Shown one piece after another: positions 43,571 to 56,000 of a stretch of 64,000 nucleotides of DNA. The position numbers and the translations under genes were made by a program. The stretch spans positions 69,786,496-69,850,495 of the forward strand of contig CM051457.1 of NCBI GenBank assembly GCA_028274465.1. Reading direction: 5' to 3'. Source of the DNA: Plantago ovata (lineage: Eukaryota; Streptophyta; Magnoliopsida; Lamiales; Plantaginaceae). How positions within the stretch are numbered: the first letter of the stretch is position 1; each line of letters opens with the position of its first letter. Under the pieces are notes generated by a model. It did not search any database. It was not told the DNA's origin and saw nothing but the letters and a program-made list of their open reading frames with translations.

Positions 43571-45836
43571 ATGTCTTTAGGAGACGCTCCCTTGCTGAAG
43601 CTGGAAAACTATGAAAAATGGCGAAACAACATGATGATACATCTTGAGGCCATTAGTGATTCAATGGTCACTGTCATAAATGATGGACCTATCAAGATCA
43701 CTAAACTTGAGAGAAGCTTTCCTCACAAAACCACGAATACCGCTGGTAAGGAAACTATCTTAGGAGAACCGTTTGATACCACCGTTCCAAAACCAAGAGA
43801 GGAATGGACTTCCGACGAAGCCAAGAGATTCCGTCTTGATGGCCAACCAAGAAACATCATCATTCGATCAACTCCAAATCCTATACAGTGCAAACCGTGG
43901 GGTGCCAAAACTGCTAAGGAAGCTTGGGTGTTGGAAATCTTTACTCAGATTCTGAGAAGGTGAAAACCATCATCAGAAGTCTGAACCAAGAATGGATCCA
44001 CACTCAGAACTTCTACTATAATCAAGGAATGCCAGACATTACACCAACAGAGTTGTTCTCTCATCTTGCTACTGTCAACTACGAGACAAAGCAAAGAGAA
44101 AATGTGTTTGCTGAAAAATCGCAAAATATTGCTCTTGCTGCAAAGTCGTCATCTTCTGAAAAGAAGAATGATAAAGAGCCTGCTGATGAAAATGCTTTAG
44201 TTGTTAAAAACATGAAGCATTCATCAGTAAGGAACTTGAAAGGCGAAAAGCAAAAGAGAAGCTGAAAAAGCATCTTGGTAACAACTACCATAAATACAAG
44301 AATGAGGCCAGCTCGTTGAACAAGCAGGCTCAGCAAGCAAATTCCTCTGAAGAACCAGCAGTTGGCAATGATCTTTGTTTTTATTGCAAAAAGTCTGGAC
44401 ACTACAAAGCAAATTGTCCTTTGCTGAAAGGGAAATCTGCTTAAAAGAAGAATAAGTTCAAAAGGGCTTTGATTGCTCAAGAAAAGAAGAAGGTTTAAGC
44501 AAAAATCGATGCGCTGTGCATTGATCCTAGCTCTGAAGACAATGAGGTAGAGAGCTCAGACACTGAAGAAGAAGAAGCCACTCTTGATGTAGAGATAGGC
44601 AAGGAAGTATATGGAATAGCTATGGAAGCTTATCCAGATGTGTCAAACTACGAATTCTGCCTCATGGCCGGTCAGGTAAACAATCCTACCTCTGACTCTG
44701 ACTCTGACTCAGAAAGTGAAGTTGATATTGACCTTGATAGAATTCAAGGAGAAATCGAAATATTTGAGAAAACTCTGAGCAAACAGCAAGAGAAACTACA
44801 GACTGCTGAAACTCAGACCAAGCAAACTACTGAAAAGTACGTCTTGCTGAAAGAAGAGTCAGAAAAAAAGGATGCTGAAATATTGCATCTCAAGAAGATG
44901 ATTGCTGAGGCTACAGAGAAGAATCTCAAATGGCAATAGAATTGGAAGAGTATCACTCCTCAATTCTAAAGTTACTTGCTGAAATACAAGAAATGAAAAG
45001 ATGAAAATCAATTTCAAATCTTATGCTGATGCAAGTAATACGCTGACTGAACTAAACTCTTATCTGAGAGATCCATCTCAGAAAGAAGGTTTAGGTGCAA
45101 CGTATGAAGGTGATGATGTAATAATCTTGAGTAAAGACAAATCACCAATTACCTTTATACGCGCAACTGATAGTGGTCAACCAGAACTCTATCAGATTGG
45201 TCAATCTAAGGTTGCTGAAAAATGCAATCAAGTACCTACGACCGTAAAGCCCGCTGTTGCTACTCAGAATAGCAAGTCTTTAAAAGGTAAACAAGTTGCT
45301 GAAAAGCAAACTGTTAAGAAAAAGGATGCTGCAAAGCATTCCGCGAAACAAGTTGCTGAAAAGCAATTTGTTAAGTCAAAAGGAAAGATTACTAAAAGTA
45401 ATCAGAAGACCTTTGCTGACAAACCTGAATCAAGGAAGGTTGCTGAGACAAAAGCTCAGCATTCTCCGAAAAGTGGACTCGGTTTCAAAACCAAGCAAAG
45501 TCAACTTTTTCATGAGTATAAGCAAAGTCAGCAAAGATACTTCAAAGAGATGAATAAAACCAAGCCTAAGAGTTCTGACAAAACTTAAAACGCTAGGACT
45601 AGAAGGAACCTTGCCAGAAAGAACTTACTGAAAAGTATGTTCAGCAAAAAGGTCAACCGAGCAAGACACCACATCGGAAAGTGGATTTGATCAGCACAAA
45701 TCAAAAGTCTTTTGGCTCAAAACCTTCTAGTTCCTCAGCAAGTAGAAAATAAGTCAAAGTTGAAAAACTCAAGACTTGGGTTTCCATTGGACGCATTCTT
45801 GAACATCTTAATGGACATCCAATATTGGATAATTAA
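43571..45836 (+). pseudogene. gag: S3 gag (broken)
   Basis: The ATG at 43571 gives MSLGDAPLLKLENYEKW as in S1. About 160 bp are deleted after AKEAW (about 43929), removing KMVQDLCAGSDKTKENK... through MAALG and shifting the frame. Later parts (43924-44265, then 44280-45588) match the S1 gag. The zinc knuckle is intact (CFYCKKSGHYKANC, about 44376-44417). Further stops occur at about 44443 and 44498 and a CAA to TAA near 45586. The natural-looking stop TAA is at 45834-45836, four bases after the last stop in the pol frame. Confidence 0.85.
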
Positions 45837-45841
45837 CTTGT

Positions 45842-48800
45842 TTGCTCTTGATTGTGCAGACTTCAGCCACGGAGACAAACAATGCAATCTGGCACTTTGA
45901 CAGTGGTTGTGGAAAGCACATGACGGGCAACAAGAAAAACGTTATAAACTATAGACAGTGGTCTAAAGGTCCAACAATAAGGTTTGCTGGTGGAGGCTTT
46001 GGTTCTACAAAAGGTTATGGTGACGTGAAGTTAGGATGCATTACCATTTCGGGAGTTCTCTATGTCAAAAATCTTAAGTTTAACCTTTTCAGCATGAGTC
46101 AATTCGCTAATAAAGGATACTTCATCAATATCAAAAGTGATGAATGTAAACTTATAGACTTTGAGACAAAGAAGGTTATTATGGTTGCTAAAAGATCAGG
46201 AGGTCTGTACACTGTAGATTGGTCTTCAGCAATCATTGAAAAATGCCTTGTCTCAGATCATGATTGCCTTGCTGAAAAAGCATGGTTATTGCATAAACGA
46301 ACAAGTCACCTAAACTTCAAGACGCTGAATAAGCTATCTGAAAAGGCACTTGTAGTTGGATTACCTAAGGTTACTTTCAAGAAGGATGGTGTTTGCAATG
46401 CATGTCAACAAGGAAAACAAACCAAATCTTCTTTTAAGAACAAGGCAGTACCGTCAACTACAAAACCTTTACAACTCTTGCACATGGACTTGTTTGAATC
46501 TTCTTCAACAAGCTATGCTGGTAAGAAGTATGGTCTGGTGGTGGTAGATGACTATTCAAGATTCACTTGGGTAGTATTTATCAAACACAAGTCTGAAACA
46601 AGGACTGAAATACCTAACTTGCTGAATAAGCTCGAAGTCATTAAAAATGACAAGGTAAACGTCATAAGAACAGACCATGGTACTGAGTTTGTGAACCAGT
46701 ACGTACTGAGTATTGCACTTCAAAAGGCATACAACATCAATTATCCTCAGTAAGGACACCACAACAAAATGGTGTTGCTGAAAGGAAGAATCGCACCCTT
46801 AAGGTAGCAGCAAGAACAATGCTTGCTGACACTGAAATAAGTGAAGCTTACTGGGTTGAAGCGATTAATACCGCGTGCTATACTCAAAACAGATGTTTGA
46901 TTACTAAGGAATACAACAAAACTCCCTATGAGTTATTTTTTGGAAGACCTCCTAACATCACCCATCTAAGAGTATTTGGTTGTAAGTGTTTTGTTCTTAA
47001 CAATGGTAGAGAATACTTAAGAACATTTCAACCAAAGGCAGACGAAGCGATATTTCTTAGTTACTCCTTGCATAGTAAAGCTTATAGAGTTTACAACAAA
47101 AAGGCACAAAAGATCGAAGAATCAGTGCATGTTGTATTCTATGAAAAGTCACAAGGAGTGCATGCTGAAGAAGAAATATCTGATTGTATGAAGAAGTTAC
47201 TCATACACGAGCAAAGAACTGAATCTGATGCTAGGCAAGTCAAGTGAATTGAACTAAATGATGATTCTGACAATGACTCTCCTCCCCCGAGTAATAACAA
47301 GATAAATATAGTTCATGACAAAGAATTTCCAGCACAACACGCAGTTGCTCCGGATGTTGCTGAAACTATGCAACTTCCTGTGCCTGCTGACGAGTTACCA
47401 CAAACCAGCAATGCTGAACAAGCAGTTGTTGATGAACCAATCTCAGCAGACACACAACAAAATACTAGTAGTACTGAGCAAGTACATACTGAAGAGTCAC
47501 ATGCTGAAGAGCAAACTTATCCAGATCCAAAGAGTAGAAACCCTGTTAATAAATGGATTAGAGATCATCCCTCTACGGATATGATTGGTGATATTGACAA
47601 ACACCAAGTGACTAGATCCAAAGTATCTACTAATCAAGAACATTCTGAAGAAGCAAATGTCGTAGAAGTAGAAGGTTTGTTTTCTTGCTTTGTTTCAGAA
47701 ATTGAACCCAAGACCATAGAAGAAGCTTTAAAGCATTCTGAATGGATCAAGGCAATGCAAGAAGAACTGGATCAATTTGAAAGGAACAAAGTCTGGAAAT
47801 TTGTACCCCTTGCTGAAGGCAAGAAAGCAATTGGTACAAAGTATGTGTTCAGAAACAAGCTGAGTGAGTCTGGTGAAGTAACAAGGAACAAAGCACGCTT
47901 AGTTGCTCAAGGTTACTGTTAGACTGAAGGATTGGACTATGATGAGTTTTATGCACCAGTTGCAAGATTGGATGCAATTAGACTTTTCTTGGCCTTTGCT
48001 GCTCACAATGACTTCATTGTTTATGAAATGGATGTTAAAAGTGCATTCCTAAATGGTAAACTTGCTGAAGAAGTCTACTTGGAACAACCCCCTGGCTTTG
48101 AACTTCCCTCAGAAACCAAGATGGTATATAAGTTTCAGAAAGCTGTATATGGTCTAAAGCAAGCACCAAGAGCTTGGTATGATACCTTAGCTAAGTTCTT
48201 GCTAGACAATGGTTTCAAGAAAGGTGAAGTTGATAAAACCTTATTGACCATGAACCATGATGGTAAAACACACTTAGTTCAGATTTATGTGGATGACATA
48301 ATATTTGGATCTAAGGACAAGCAACTTTGTGATGATTTTGCAAAACTCATGACAAACAAGTTTGAAATGAGTATGATGGGTAAATTGAATTATTTCCTAG
48401 GATTGCATGTCAAGCAACTCAAAGATGGAATATTCATAAATCAAGCAAAGTATGCAAAGGAAATGCTCATAAAGTTTAGAATCAAACATGAAGAAAAACC
48501 TGAAAAGATCCCTATGAGTGTTGGTACAAATTGGACTATACTAAAGAAGATAAGAGTGTTGAAGAACACGAGTATAGGAAGCTCATTGGTTCCTTGTTGT
48601 ATCTAACAGCAAGTAGACCTGACATTTAGTATGCTGTTTGTGGGTGTGCAAGATTCCAATCTGATCCAAGAGAATAACACTACAAAAAGGCACTTAAGAT
48701 ACTGAAATATGTCAAAGGTACAGTCAATGTTGGATTATGGTATCCTAAAGATTCTGGATTGGAATTGGTTGGTTATTCTGATGCTGATCATGGAGGATCA

Positions 48801-49185
48801 ACTCTTGATATAAAAAGTACTTCTGGAACTTGTCAGTTTCTAGGTACTAGATTAATATCATGGTTCAGCAAGAAGCAAACCTGTGTTGCCAATTCATCCA
48901 CTGAATATGAGTACATTGCGGCTGGTTGTTGCACAACTCAAATCCTATGGATTCAGAAACAATTAAGAGATTATGGTATTTCTGCAAAGAAAACACCAAT
49001 CTTTTGTGATAATACAAGTTCTATTGCTATCACGCAAAATCCTAAGTTCCACTCAAAGACAAAGCACATTGATATTAGACATCATTTCATTAGAGATCAT
49101 GTGGAAAAAGGAGACATTGAGGTTGTGAAAGTAGGTACTGATGATCAACTTGCTGACATCTTTACCAAGACCCTACCAGATAATA
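45842..49185 (+). pseudogene. pol: S3 pol, main part (broken, interrupted by C1)
   Basis: It has the same domain order as S1: protease WHFDSG (about 45889), integrase HHCC and DDE, RT with YVDD (about 48287), RNase H with YSDADH (about 48777) and STEYEYIAA. Defects: loss of bases near 46704 in the integrase, TCA to TGA at about 47245, CAG to TAG at about 47920, a frame change near 48530 and a TAG near 48629. C1 enters 14 codons before the pol end. The tail resumes at 52018 and stops at 52067. Confidence 0.88.
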
Positions 49186-49194
49186 CACTACAAA

Positions 49195-49450
49195 AAATCC
49201 GTCGGATACCGACGGATAAAATAAAGGATTTTATCCGTCGGTATTTACCGACGGATCGCTCCCCGTTACCGACGGATGACGGATAACGAACAAAGTTGAC
49301 CACTTTGTTCGTCATCCGTCGCTAAAGAGGACCGATCCGTCGGTAATTTAGCGACGGATAACGTTATCCGTCGCTGAATTACCAGTTTTAATAAAAAAAA
49401 AAAAAAATTAAAAAAACAAAGCTTACCGACGGATAACGTTATCCGTTGGT
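49195..49450. repeat. Left subterminal repeats of C1
   Basis: About eleven copies of a CCGWCGG core occur, mostly CCGACGGATAA or TTATCCGTCGG, in both orientations. Some pair as inverted repeats (for example around 49425-49447). A few positions read CCGTCGC or GCGACGG, a consistent sub-variant. Confidence 0.9.
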
Positions 49451-50288
49451 AAGCTTCACTATATCGTGAAGAAACCGGCAGAAACCTTCATTCTTTTTCC
49501 TCCATTCTTCTTCTTCTCCGTTTTTCTCTCTTCTCATCTCCATTTCTCCTTCAAAACTCCACCATTTTCATCCATTTTGGTAGCAAATTGAAGCTTATTG
49601 CACAAGCAACAAGGAACAACCTTCAATTCGAAGTTTTTTTGGTCAATTTGTGCAAAAACAAAGGTATGAACTCTAACCCTTATTTGATTTTTAATTTGGG
49701 AATTATCCAATTGTTTGTTAAATTGTCAAATGTATGTTACATAGTAGTTGATACAAGTCTATTTTGCTTAAATGTGTAGTTGATTGTTGTTAAAATTGAG
49801 TAATGAATCGATTTTGGGATTTTGTTAATTTGGGGATTTCTTAAATTATGGAAATGTATGTTAGTATTAAGTAGATATTAGTTGTTATAGTTGAATGTTA
49901 GTTTTGGATTATGTTAATTTGAGTTTGTTAATTAAAATCGAGACTTAGATCAATTTAGGGCTTTTTTTAGTTTTGTATTTGATCGAATTTCATGTTCCAT
50001 AACTAGCTTATGTACTTATATAAGGTTAATTTTGTAGTTGAATACGATAAAATTGAGTAATTTATGAAAATCGAGACTTGTAGCTCAATTTGGGGGTTTT
50101 GAAATAAAGTGAAAATGGGTTCGAGATGATGATATGATGATGATGTTAGGTTAGAGATATGTTCATATGGTTGTTGTTGACAATGCTAGGCTAGAGATGA
50201 TGTTGTTGATGGTTGGTTGATTGGTGATAAGGTTGATGATGTTAGGCTAGAGATGATGTTGTTGATGGTTGGTTGTTTTGGTGGTTAG
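49451..50288 (+). other. C1 leader and first intron-like region
   Basis: A TATA-like CTATATCG (about 49458) precedes a pyrimidine-rich leader (49490-49660), which ends at a donor-like AAAG/GTATG (about 49662). A 600-bp T/A-rich stretch with repeated GTTGATGATGTTAGGCTAGAG-type words then runs to an acceptor-like GGTTAG (50283-50288). This looks like a 5' UTR plus intron. The missing start codon suggests that coding exons were lost here. Confidence 0.45.
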
Positions 50289-51486
50289 AAACACTACTAC
50301 TTGCCAAACGTGCTATTGAAGGATCTTTGGTTTGTTTTCAACACTGTTGGTGCTCGTTGTTACCGAGACAAGGTCCACGACCTTAAGGAGTCTCCTCGAG
50401 TGAAGCCTAGATTCATCCACGACAGCGAGTGGCCTCTGTGGTTGGCTTACTGGAGGACACAGGATGCCGAGGACCAAGCAGAACAGAACAAGAGAAATCG
50501 AGCACGGGCAGACAGAAGCAGCTCCGATGATGACGAGGACTATTCGACGCACCATCTCGGCACACAGTCTCCGGCCACTCGTGACCTCAATGCAGTAAGT
50601 TAACTTGTGCTTTACTCCAGTCACTTTCAATATTCTTACAATTTTATTGTAAACACTGACACTTATTACTTTGCAAAATGAACAGAGGCTCACTAGACAA
50701 GGATGTGAGTCGTACTTGAGCATGGTGAAAAATGCCAAGTGCAAGAACTGCAAGTGGACATGTAAGAAAGCCCAGAAACTGAATGTAAGTACATAAATGA
50801 GTAGTTCGAGTTACTTGTACTGTATTTCTTTTTAAAAAGTTTGTATATGTATTGTAATATATCAACTCATGTATTGCTTAACTGCTTGTAGGACGACGTT
50901 GAGGCTTTGTACGTGGTTAAGATGCAAGAGAAGGGTGACGGACTTACGACGGAGGAAGAGAACGCTGCCTTCCTCGAGGTGAACCCTCCTGGCCCTAAGT
51001 GGTCGGTCTATGGCTTAGGGAACTTGGGACGTTCTCTTGCAGCTGAATCATTTCAGCGCTCATCCGGTTCTACCTCCAGCTCAGATTCTCGATTGGCTGA
51101 GGAGATGGCAGCACTTAGGGCCGAGAATGCTAGGATTATGACCATTCAAGACACACTTGTGTCTCAGGTATATTCACTTGTATGCTAAGATTATGTTGAT
51201 ATGTCATGTAGATGTATAACCACTTGTATGCTCATTTACATTGCTTGCATCTATCATTCATATTCTTAACTACGTCGATCATTACTTGTGTCAGGTGGAG
51301 ACGCAGAACTGGGTGCTGAAGCAGCTGCTGGAGAAGCATCCCATTGGCATAGACCCGTTCGCAGAGGGAGCTGTGTTTCAGACCGGGGAGGGGAGCCCTG
51401 GTACGGCGGGGAGTGCGGGTTTGCAAGGCAGTTCTCATGCTCCTTCGAGTTCCAGTGGTCGTGGTTCTAGTGGTCGTCGTTCTTAG
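50289..51486 (+). CDS. C1 En/Spm-associated plant transposase-like protein (5'-incomplete, 4 exons)
   Basis: Exons 50289-50594, 50686-50784, 50892-51167 and 51295-51486 join in frame with GT-AG introns of 91, 107 and 127 bp and a stop at 51484-51486. The product starts KHYYLPNVLLKDLWFVF. It has a WPLWLAYWRTQDAEDQAEQNKRNRA helix, a Cys-rich patch (CKNCKWTC), PPGPKWSVYGLGNLGRS, a coiled coil (AEEMAALRAENARI) and a Gly/Ser-rich tail. This order is that of the plant transposase (Ptta/En/Spm) family carried by many CACTA elements, thought to be an accessory DNA-binding protein. The frame is undamaged, unlike all retroelement genes nearby. No start codon is visible, so upstream exons are missing or unrecognised. 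Confidence 0.7.
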
Positions 51487-51694
51487 ATTTTGACATTTTA
51501 GTTGCCTATTGTAGAACTTTCACATTTACATTTGTAGTAAACGTTTTTCTATTTTGAAGAATCGAATTTTATTGAATTTTATTTTCAATTCAATTTTAAT
51601 GATTTTTAATTTTTAGTACATAAATTTATATTTATTCCCGATAAACAGGTTGTTGTATAATTATTAAGAAAAATAATAAAAAAATTAAAAAAAA

Positions 51695-51997
51695 AATACC
51701 GACGGATAACTTTATCCGTCGGTCAAGACCGGTTGACTCTTGACCGACGGATAAAGTTATCCGTCGATAAACATCACCGACGGATAAAATTATCCGTCGG
51801 TCAGACGAATAAGGGATGGTCAACGCCCTTATTCGTCAATCCGTCGGTATTATCCGCCGCTAAAGTTAGCGACGGATAATAACCGTTGGTAATGGGGTTA
51901 CCGACGGATAAAATAGCTACGGGCTATTTATCCGTCGGTAAGGGCTTACCGAAGGATCGGTCCCCTCTTACCGACGGATACCATCCGTCGGTAAGAG
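51695..51997. repeat. Right subterminal repeats of C1
   Basis: About fifteen copies of the CCGWCGG core occur in alternating orientation, in the same motif family as the left end. 51487-51694, between the last exon and this array, is an AT-rich 3' UTR-like stretch with no other feature. Confidence 0.9.
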
Positions 51998-52014
51998 GTG
52001 TGTTTCTTGTAGTG

Positions 52015-52067
52015 ATAGGTTCGCAATGCTAAGGTATAACCTTGGATTGATTTAACTACCTCAATAG
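52015..52067 (+). pseudogene. pol: S3 pol 3' tail
   Basis: After the ATA duplication the sequence resumes at GGTTCGCAATGC and ends CCTCAATAG, as in S1 (NRFAMLRYNLGLIELPQ), with GAA to TAA near 52054. Confidence 0.8.
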
Positions 52068-52087
52068 TAAGCGATACATTTAGAAGA

Positions 52088-52452
52088 TTGCTGAAACAGG
52101 CATTCAGCAAGCCAAAGCATGCTTACATATATAAGGTCCCTTCCACTGATTCCTTCTAAAAGAAATGATAGTTCACCACTAGATTGCTAAAACAGGCATT
52201 CAGCAAGTAATTCCTTCAAACCGAGTATTTGTTAGGAAACTTGATCACTTGCTGAGACATGCACTCAGCAAGAGAAAATTTTTAAAGATTACTGAAATGG
52301 GCATTCAGACAATCAAATATACTGAAACAGGTATTCAAGTATCAAAGGAAAAACCTGAGACGGGAACTCAACAAAGAGCAAGAACACTTCTCAGATTTTA
52401 CCTAAGGATATCTCAATATAAAAAGAATTTGCTGAGATGGGAACTTAGAAAT
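52088..52452 (+). repeat. S3 hairpin series
   Basis: Hairpin 1 at 52088-52110 is perfect (stem TTGCTGAA, loop ACAGGCA). The second at 52184-52206 has one A-C mismatch. The third at 52249-52271 is perfect with stem TTGCTGAG/CTCAGCAA and loop ACATGCA. Later ones are weaker. Spacing follows S1. Confidence 0.78.
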
Positions 52453-52888
52453 GTCTTTTAACTTAAAAAAATATGAGATATTTGATTAAGGGGGAATTTT
52501 CAACAAATACAATGCTTGTTACCTAAAAAGGTAAGTGTCAAAGTCAAATTGTCCAAAATCGCTGAAAAGATTCTCATTTACTTCAGCAAGCAATTAGCGC
52601 TGGGGTAAAAAGGATCAAATCCCGTGAATCAAGGTAAAATCAATTTGTGACGTTAATCGTGGCACAGATAAACTCGCTGTTGATCATGACATGAAATACA
52701 ATCGTGGCCATTGATTTAAAGAAGTTTTTGATCTAACGGTTGATATTACAAAGAGAAAGTGTGCTCTGACGGTTTTTGTTAGTGGACCACTACGCATTTT
52801 TTGCAAAGGCTCCACTAACACATATGAATCTCTGTTTTACCCTTGCTGAGAACTAAAAACCGTTGAGCTTCTCACACAACAGAGATAC

Positions 52889-52896
52889 TATATAAA
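52889..52896 (+). promoter_or_regulatory. TATA box upstream of S3 env-like ORF
   Basis: TATATAAA lies at the same distance from the ATG as in S1 (149 versus 146 bp), followed by the same GAGTTAGAGAAAGAC leader. Confidence 0.45.
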
Positions 52897-53037
52897 CAAA
52901 GAGTTAGAGAAAGACAAAATTCTTTAACTCACATTTCCTTTCTCTGCAAATTTTCTAGCCTGTGCCTTGAATTCACTGTACCTCCAGTCAAAAAGAAATT
53001 TATCTTTTTCGTACAACTCCCTTGCTATATATAGGAG

Positions 53038-56000
53038 ATGGCTCCTAAGAGACAGTCCTCCAAGTCCTCAAAATCGTCCAAAGCTGACTGTGCTGGGAAA
53101 AGCACTACACCGGTTGAAATTCCGGCTACTAACACAGTGAAAATTGTGTTGAAGAACGACCGAGTGACTGAAAGACCCATGCCGCCTGCATATCTCGACA
53201 CTGCAAAGTGTGAACAGATGATGCAGTGGTGCGGATTTGCCAAGGAGAAGTATATTAGATACTTCTATGAACAAGAACTGGATGAGGAAAATGAAGAGGC
53301 GTTGAATTTGATAAATCAACAAGGCCTTCTCTTCTTCATAACTGCTCGCACTAAGAAAGTGAGAATGTTAGATACAATGGAATTCTACAATAATGCAGAA
53401 ATCCAAACTCTCACTGATGGACAAGGAGTCACTGAAAAAGTGATTTCTACCCCAGTTCAAGGTGTGCAAATCATCCTGAAATGGATTGATTTAGCCAACA
53501 TCTTTCAGATTCCAACTACTGGAACTGAAGATGACATCACTGCCACTGATGAAGAAATTGAAGCCTTCTATAGTGATGTCAGAAATGAAAAGATGAAGAA
53601 AGGAGAGATTGCTCCCGTGACTTGGACCTCAAAGCACGTAAAAAGGAAGCATCTCTGCCATTCACTTGGTCTAGTAGCTCTGCTACTAATCAAAGTCTTA
53701 GACTCCCAAGTTGGAGGAATAGACCAAGTTGGCTTGAGAAGGTGGCCATTGCTGATGCATATCCATGAGAACCAAACAGAGCTCAACTGGGCTAAGTACA
53801 TTTTCAACAGACTTGTTGATTGTGTTACTAAGTTCAAGGTAGAGGTTGAAGACAACACAGTCTCACCTACCTTTCCAGTGATGTATGGATTGAAAATATG
53901 CTACATCCTTGAACACTTCAGAATTCAGCTGAGAAACCCATTGCCGATTAAGAAATCAGTATGCAATGTGGGAAGAGCCATCTACAAGCAGAATGGACCT
54001 AAGCTTGCTGACAAGAAGTCAAAGAAGATAACAATTGCAAATGTTGTCAGTGTTGGTCAGCAAGACAGGTATCCAACAGCTGCAAATGTTGCTGAGACTG
54101 ATAATCAGTCCATGAATGCAACTGCTGCAGATGGTGATCAACAAGGTAAGTGTACAACAGTTGCAAATGTTGCTGAGAATGCAACAGCTGCAAATGTTGC
54201 TGCTGGAGCCATTGTGGTTGCTGAAACTAATGCACCCAGTGAAAAATCTAAGAAGAAAAAGAGGAAAGCTGATGATGACACTCAAACTGCAGCGTCATCA
54301 GCTGACCCCATTCCCAAGAAGAAACAGACAAAGACTTACCCAAGAAAGAAAACAACGGCATGTAAGTCCGTTCCAATTGTCCATGATCTTTCAGATGATG
54401 CTCTAGTGGTTGCTGAAAACGAAAGCCACTCCAGTATATGTTGTTGAAGTGTTTGCAGAAGCCTTCAGCAATGTTGAAGTGTTTGTAGAAGCCTTCAACA
54501 ATCAACCCAACGTTGATACATCTGCTTATAATAGACCACAAGGCAGTGGAAATGAAATTCCTGCCCATGTCCCCGATACCTACATTGTAGATAATCCTAA
54601 TGACAACACTCTGGAACCAGCAAGTGATATTGCTGGAGATTTAAGAAGAGCGGCACTTGCTGACAGTGCTGCTGAAAAGATGGTTGTTGAACAAGCAACT
54701 CATCAAGTTGCTGAAGCTGCAATTGCTGAAGAACCAGTTGCTGAGACTGCAATGGTTCAAGTCCCAGAGGTTGCTGAAACACCAAAAGAGACAGTATTCG
54801 ACGACGCATCTCATGATGCTAAGAATATTAGACCAAGTTCACCAATAACATCTATTGACAAAGTCCAACTGGTGCTAACAGATTTAAGCTAGCAAATGGA
54901 CTTGGAGATTGATGACAACTCCAACAAGTCAGTAGACCTGTTCATGACAAGCAGTGAACTCAAAGGTCAAGATGTCTCTGCTCAACTTGTCAATTCAGAG
55001 ACAAGGGAGATTGTTGAATCTGCACAGCCTTCTCAAATAGAGCAAGAAAAGAAGTCTGCTGAAGAACAAGTCCCAGATAATGAAGATGTTGTCATTGCTG
55101 AAAGGACTGAGTCACCACCTGCACTTCTTCAGAAGACTTCTCAAGATACAAGTCAGAAGATTGCTGAAAATTCTGCACCAGAATCCACAACTCCTGATCA
55201 GCAGGATGAACAATTCAAGGATGCTGCTCAAGCTCCTGAAGCAATGGAAATAGTGCCAGCACAACAAAGTGTGCAACATGAGCTTGCTTAACTTCAGCAG
55301 GCTCAAAAGGAGACCACAAAAGTGGTTCACATCACTGAAGATCTTGAAGTAAGTTTAGAAGAACTTTACTCAAACTTCAAAAAGAATACCTTGACCAGAG
55401 TTGCTAAATCTGTCAGCAACTGGCAACGGTATAGAAGGATGGATTTCTCTGATCTTCACCTTCATCTGTCCAACGAGAAAAAGCGAATCTCTTTACTGAG
55501 ACTCGAGACCTTTGTACACTCTATACTTCCAGAAGAGCTGACATATTCTCAGCTATTGAGCTCAAGTCTGATTGCTCTAATCAGAGAAAATATGAAAGCT
55601 AAATTCAAGAGTGCCTCTCAAGCTGAACAAGTTGTGATGCTCAAGGGTTCCTTTGTACCCGTGGTGGCTGATCCCCACAAAATCAATGAAGAAGAGGAAG
55701 TAACAAGCGCTGCTATGTACAAACATCTCGAGTTAGTTATACTAAAAGACGATGATGAAGAAGAAGAGGATGACAATATTCCAAAGGATACCAGTGATGA
55801 TGATGAAGGAAAAGAATCCAACGACAAAAAGGATGATGAAGATGATAATCAAGGTCCTAGTCCAGATGTTGGTGGAGTTACGCTGACAGTTGCTGAGACT
55901 GAAAATCAAGCTACTTAACATCAGCAAGCTGACCAGACTCCCAGTCAGCATCAAGAATCAACTCCTGCTCCTGCTGAGATAAGTACTCAAGCAACTGAAC

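Larger units (their letters stand above)
49186..52014 (+). mobile_element. C1: CACTA (En/Spm) DNA transposon
   Basis: A 2,829-bp element. The ends are CACTACAAAAAATCC and, inverted, CACTACAAGAAACAC, matching the CACTACAAGAAA terminal signature. The 3-bp duplication ATA lies at 49183-49185 and 52015-52017, and removing the insert restores the S3 pol sequence exactly. Dense subterminal repeats (CCGACGGATAA and its complement) fill about 49195-49450 and 51695-51995, the usual transposase-binding layout. It encodes an En/Spm-associated protein but no recognisable DDE catalytic transposase, so it is non-autonomous. Confidence 0.95.
52068..53037 (+). other. S3 spacer between pol and env-like ORF
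   Basis: It is collinear with S1 20824-21792: the hairpin series, the LTR-tip copy (about 52230-52243), the PPT-like AAGGGGGAA (about 52488) and the TATA region. The frame 52249-52461 is the S1-like repeat-derived frame and is not called a gene. Confidence 0.7.

Noticed and set aside
49195..51997. Short regular repeats resembling a CRISPR-like array
   Set aside because: The units are subterminal repeats in both orientations inside a plant CACTA transposon with matching ends and TSD; spacers are not uniform and there are no cas genes.
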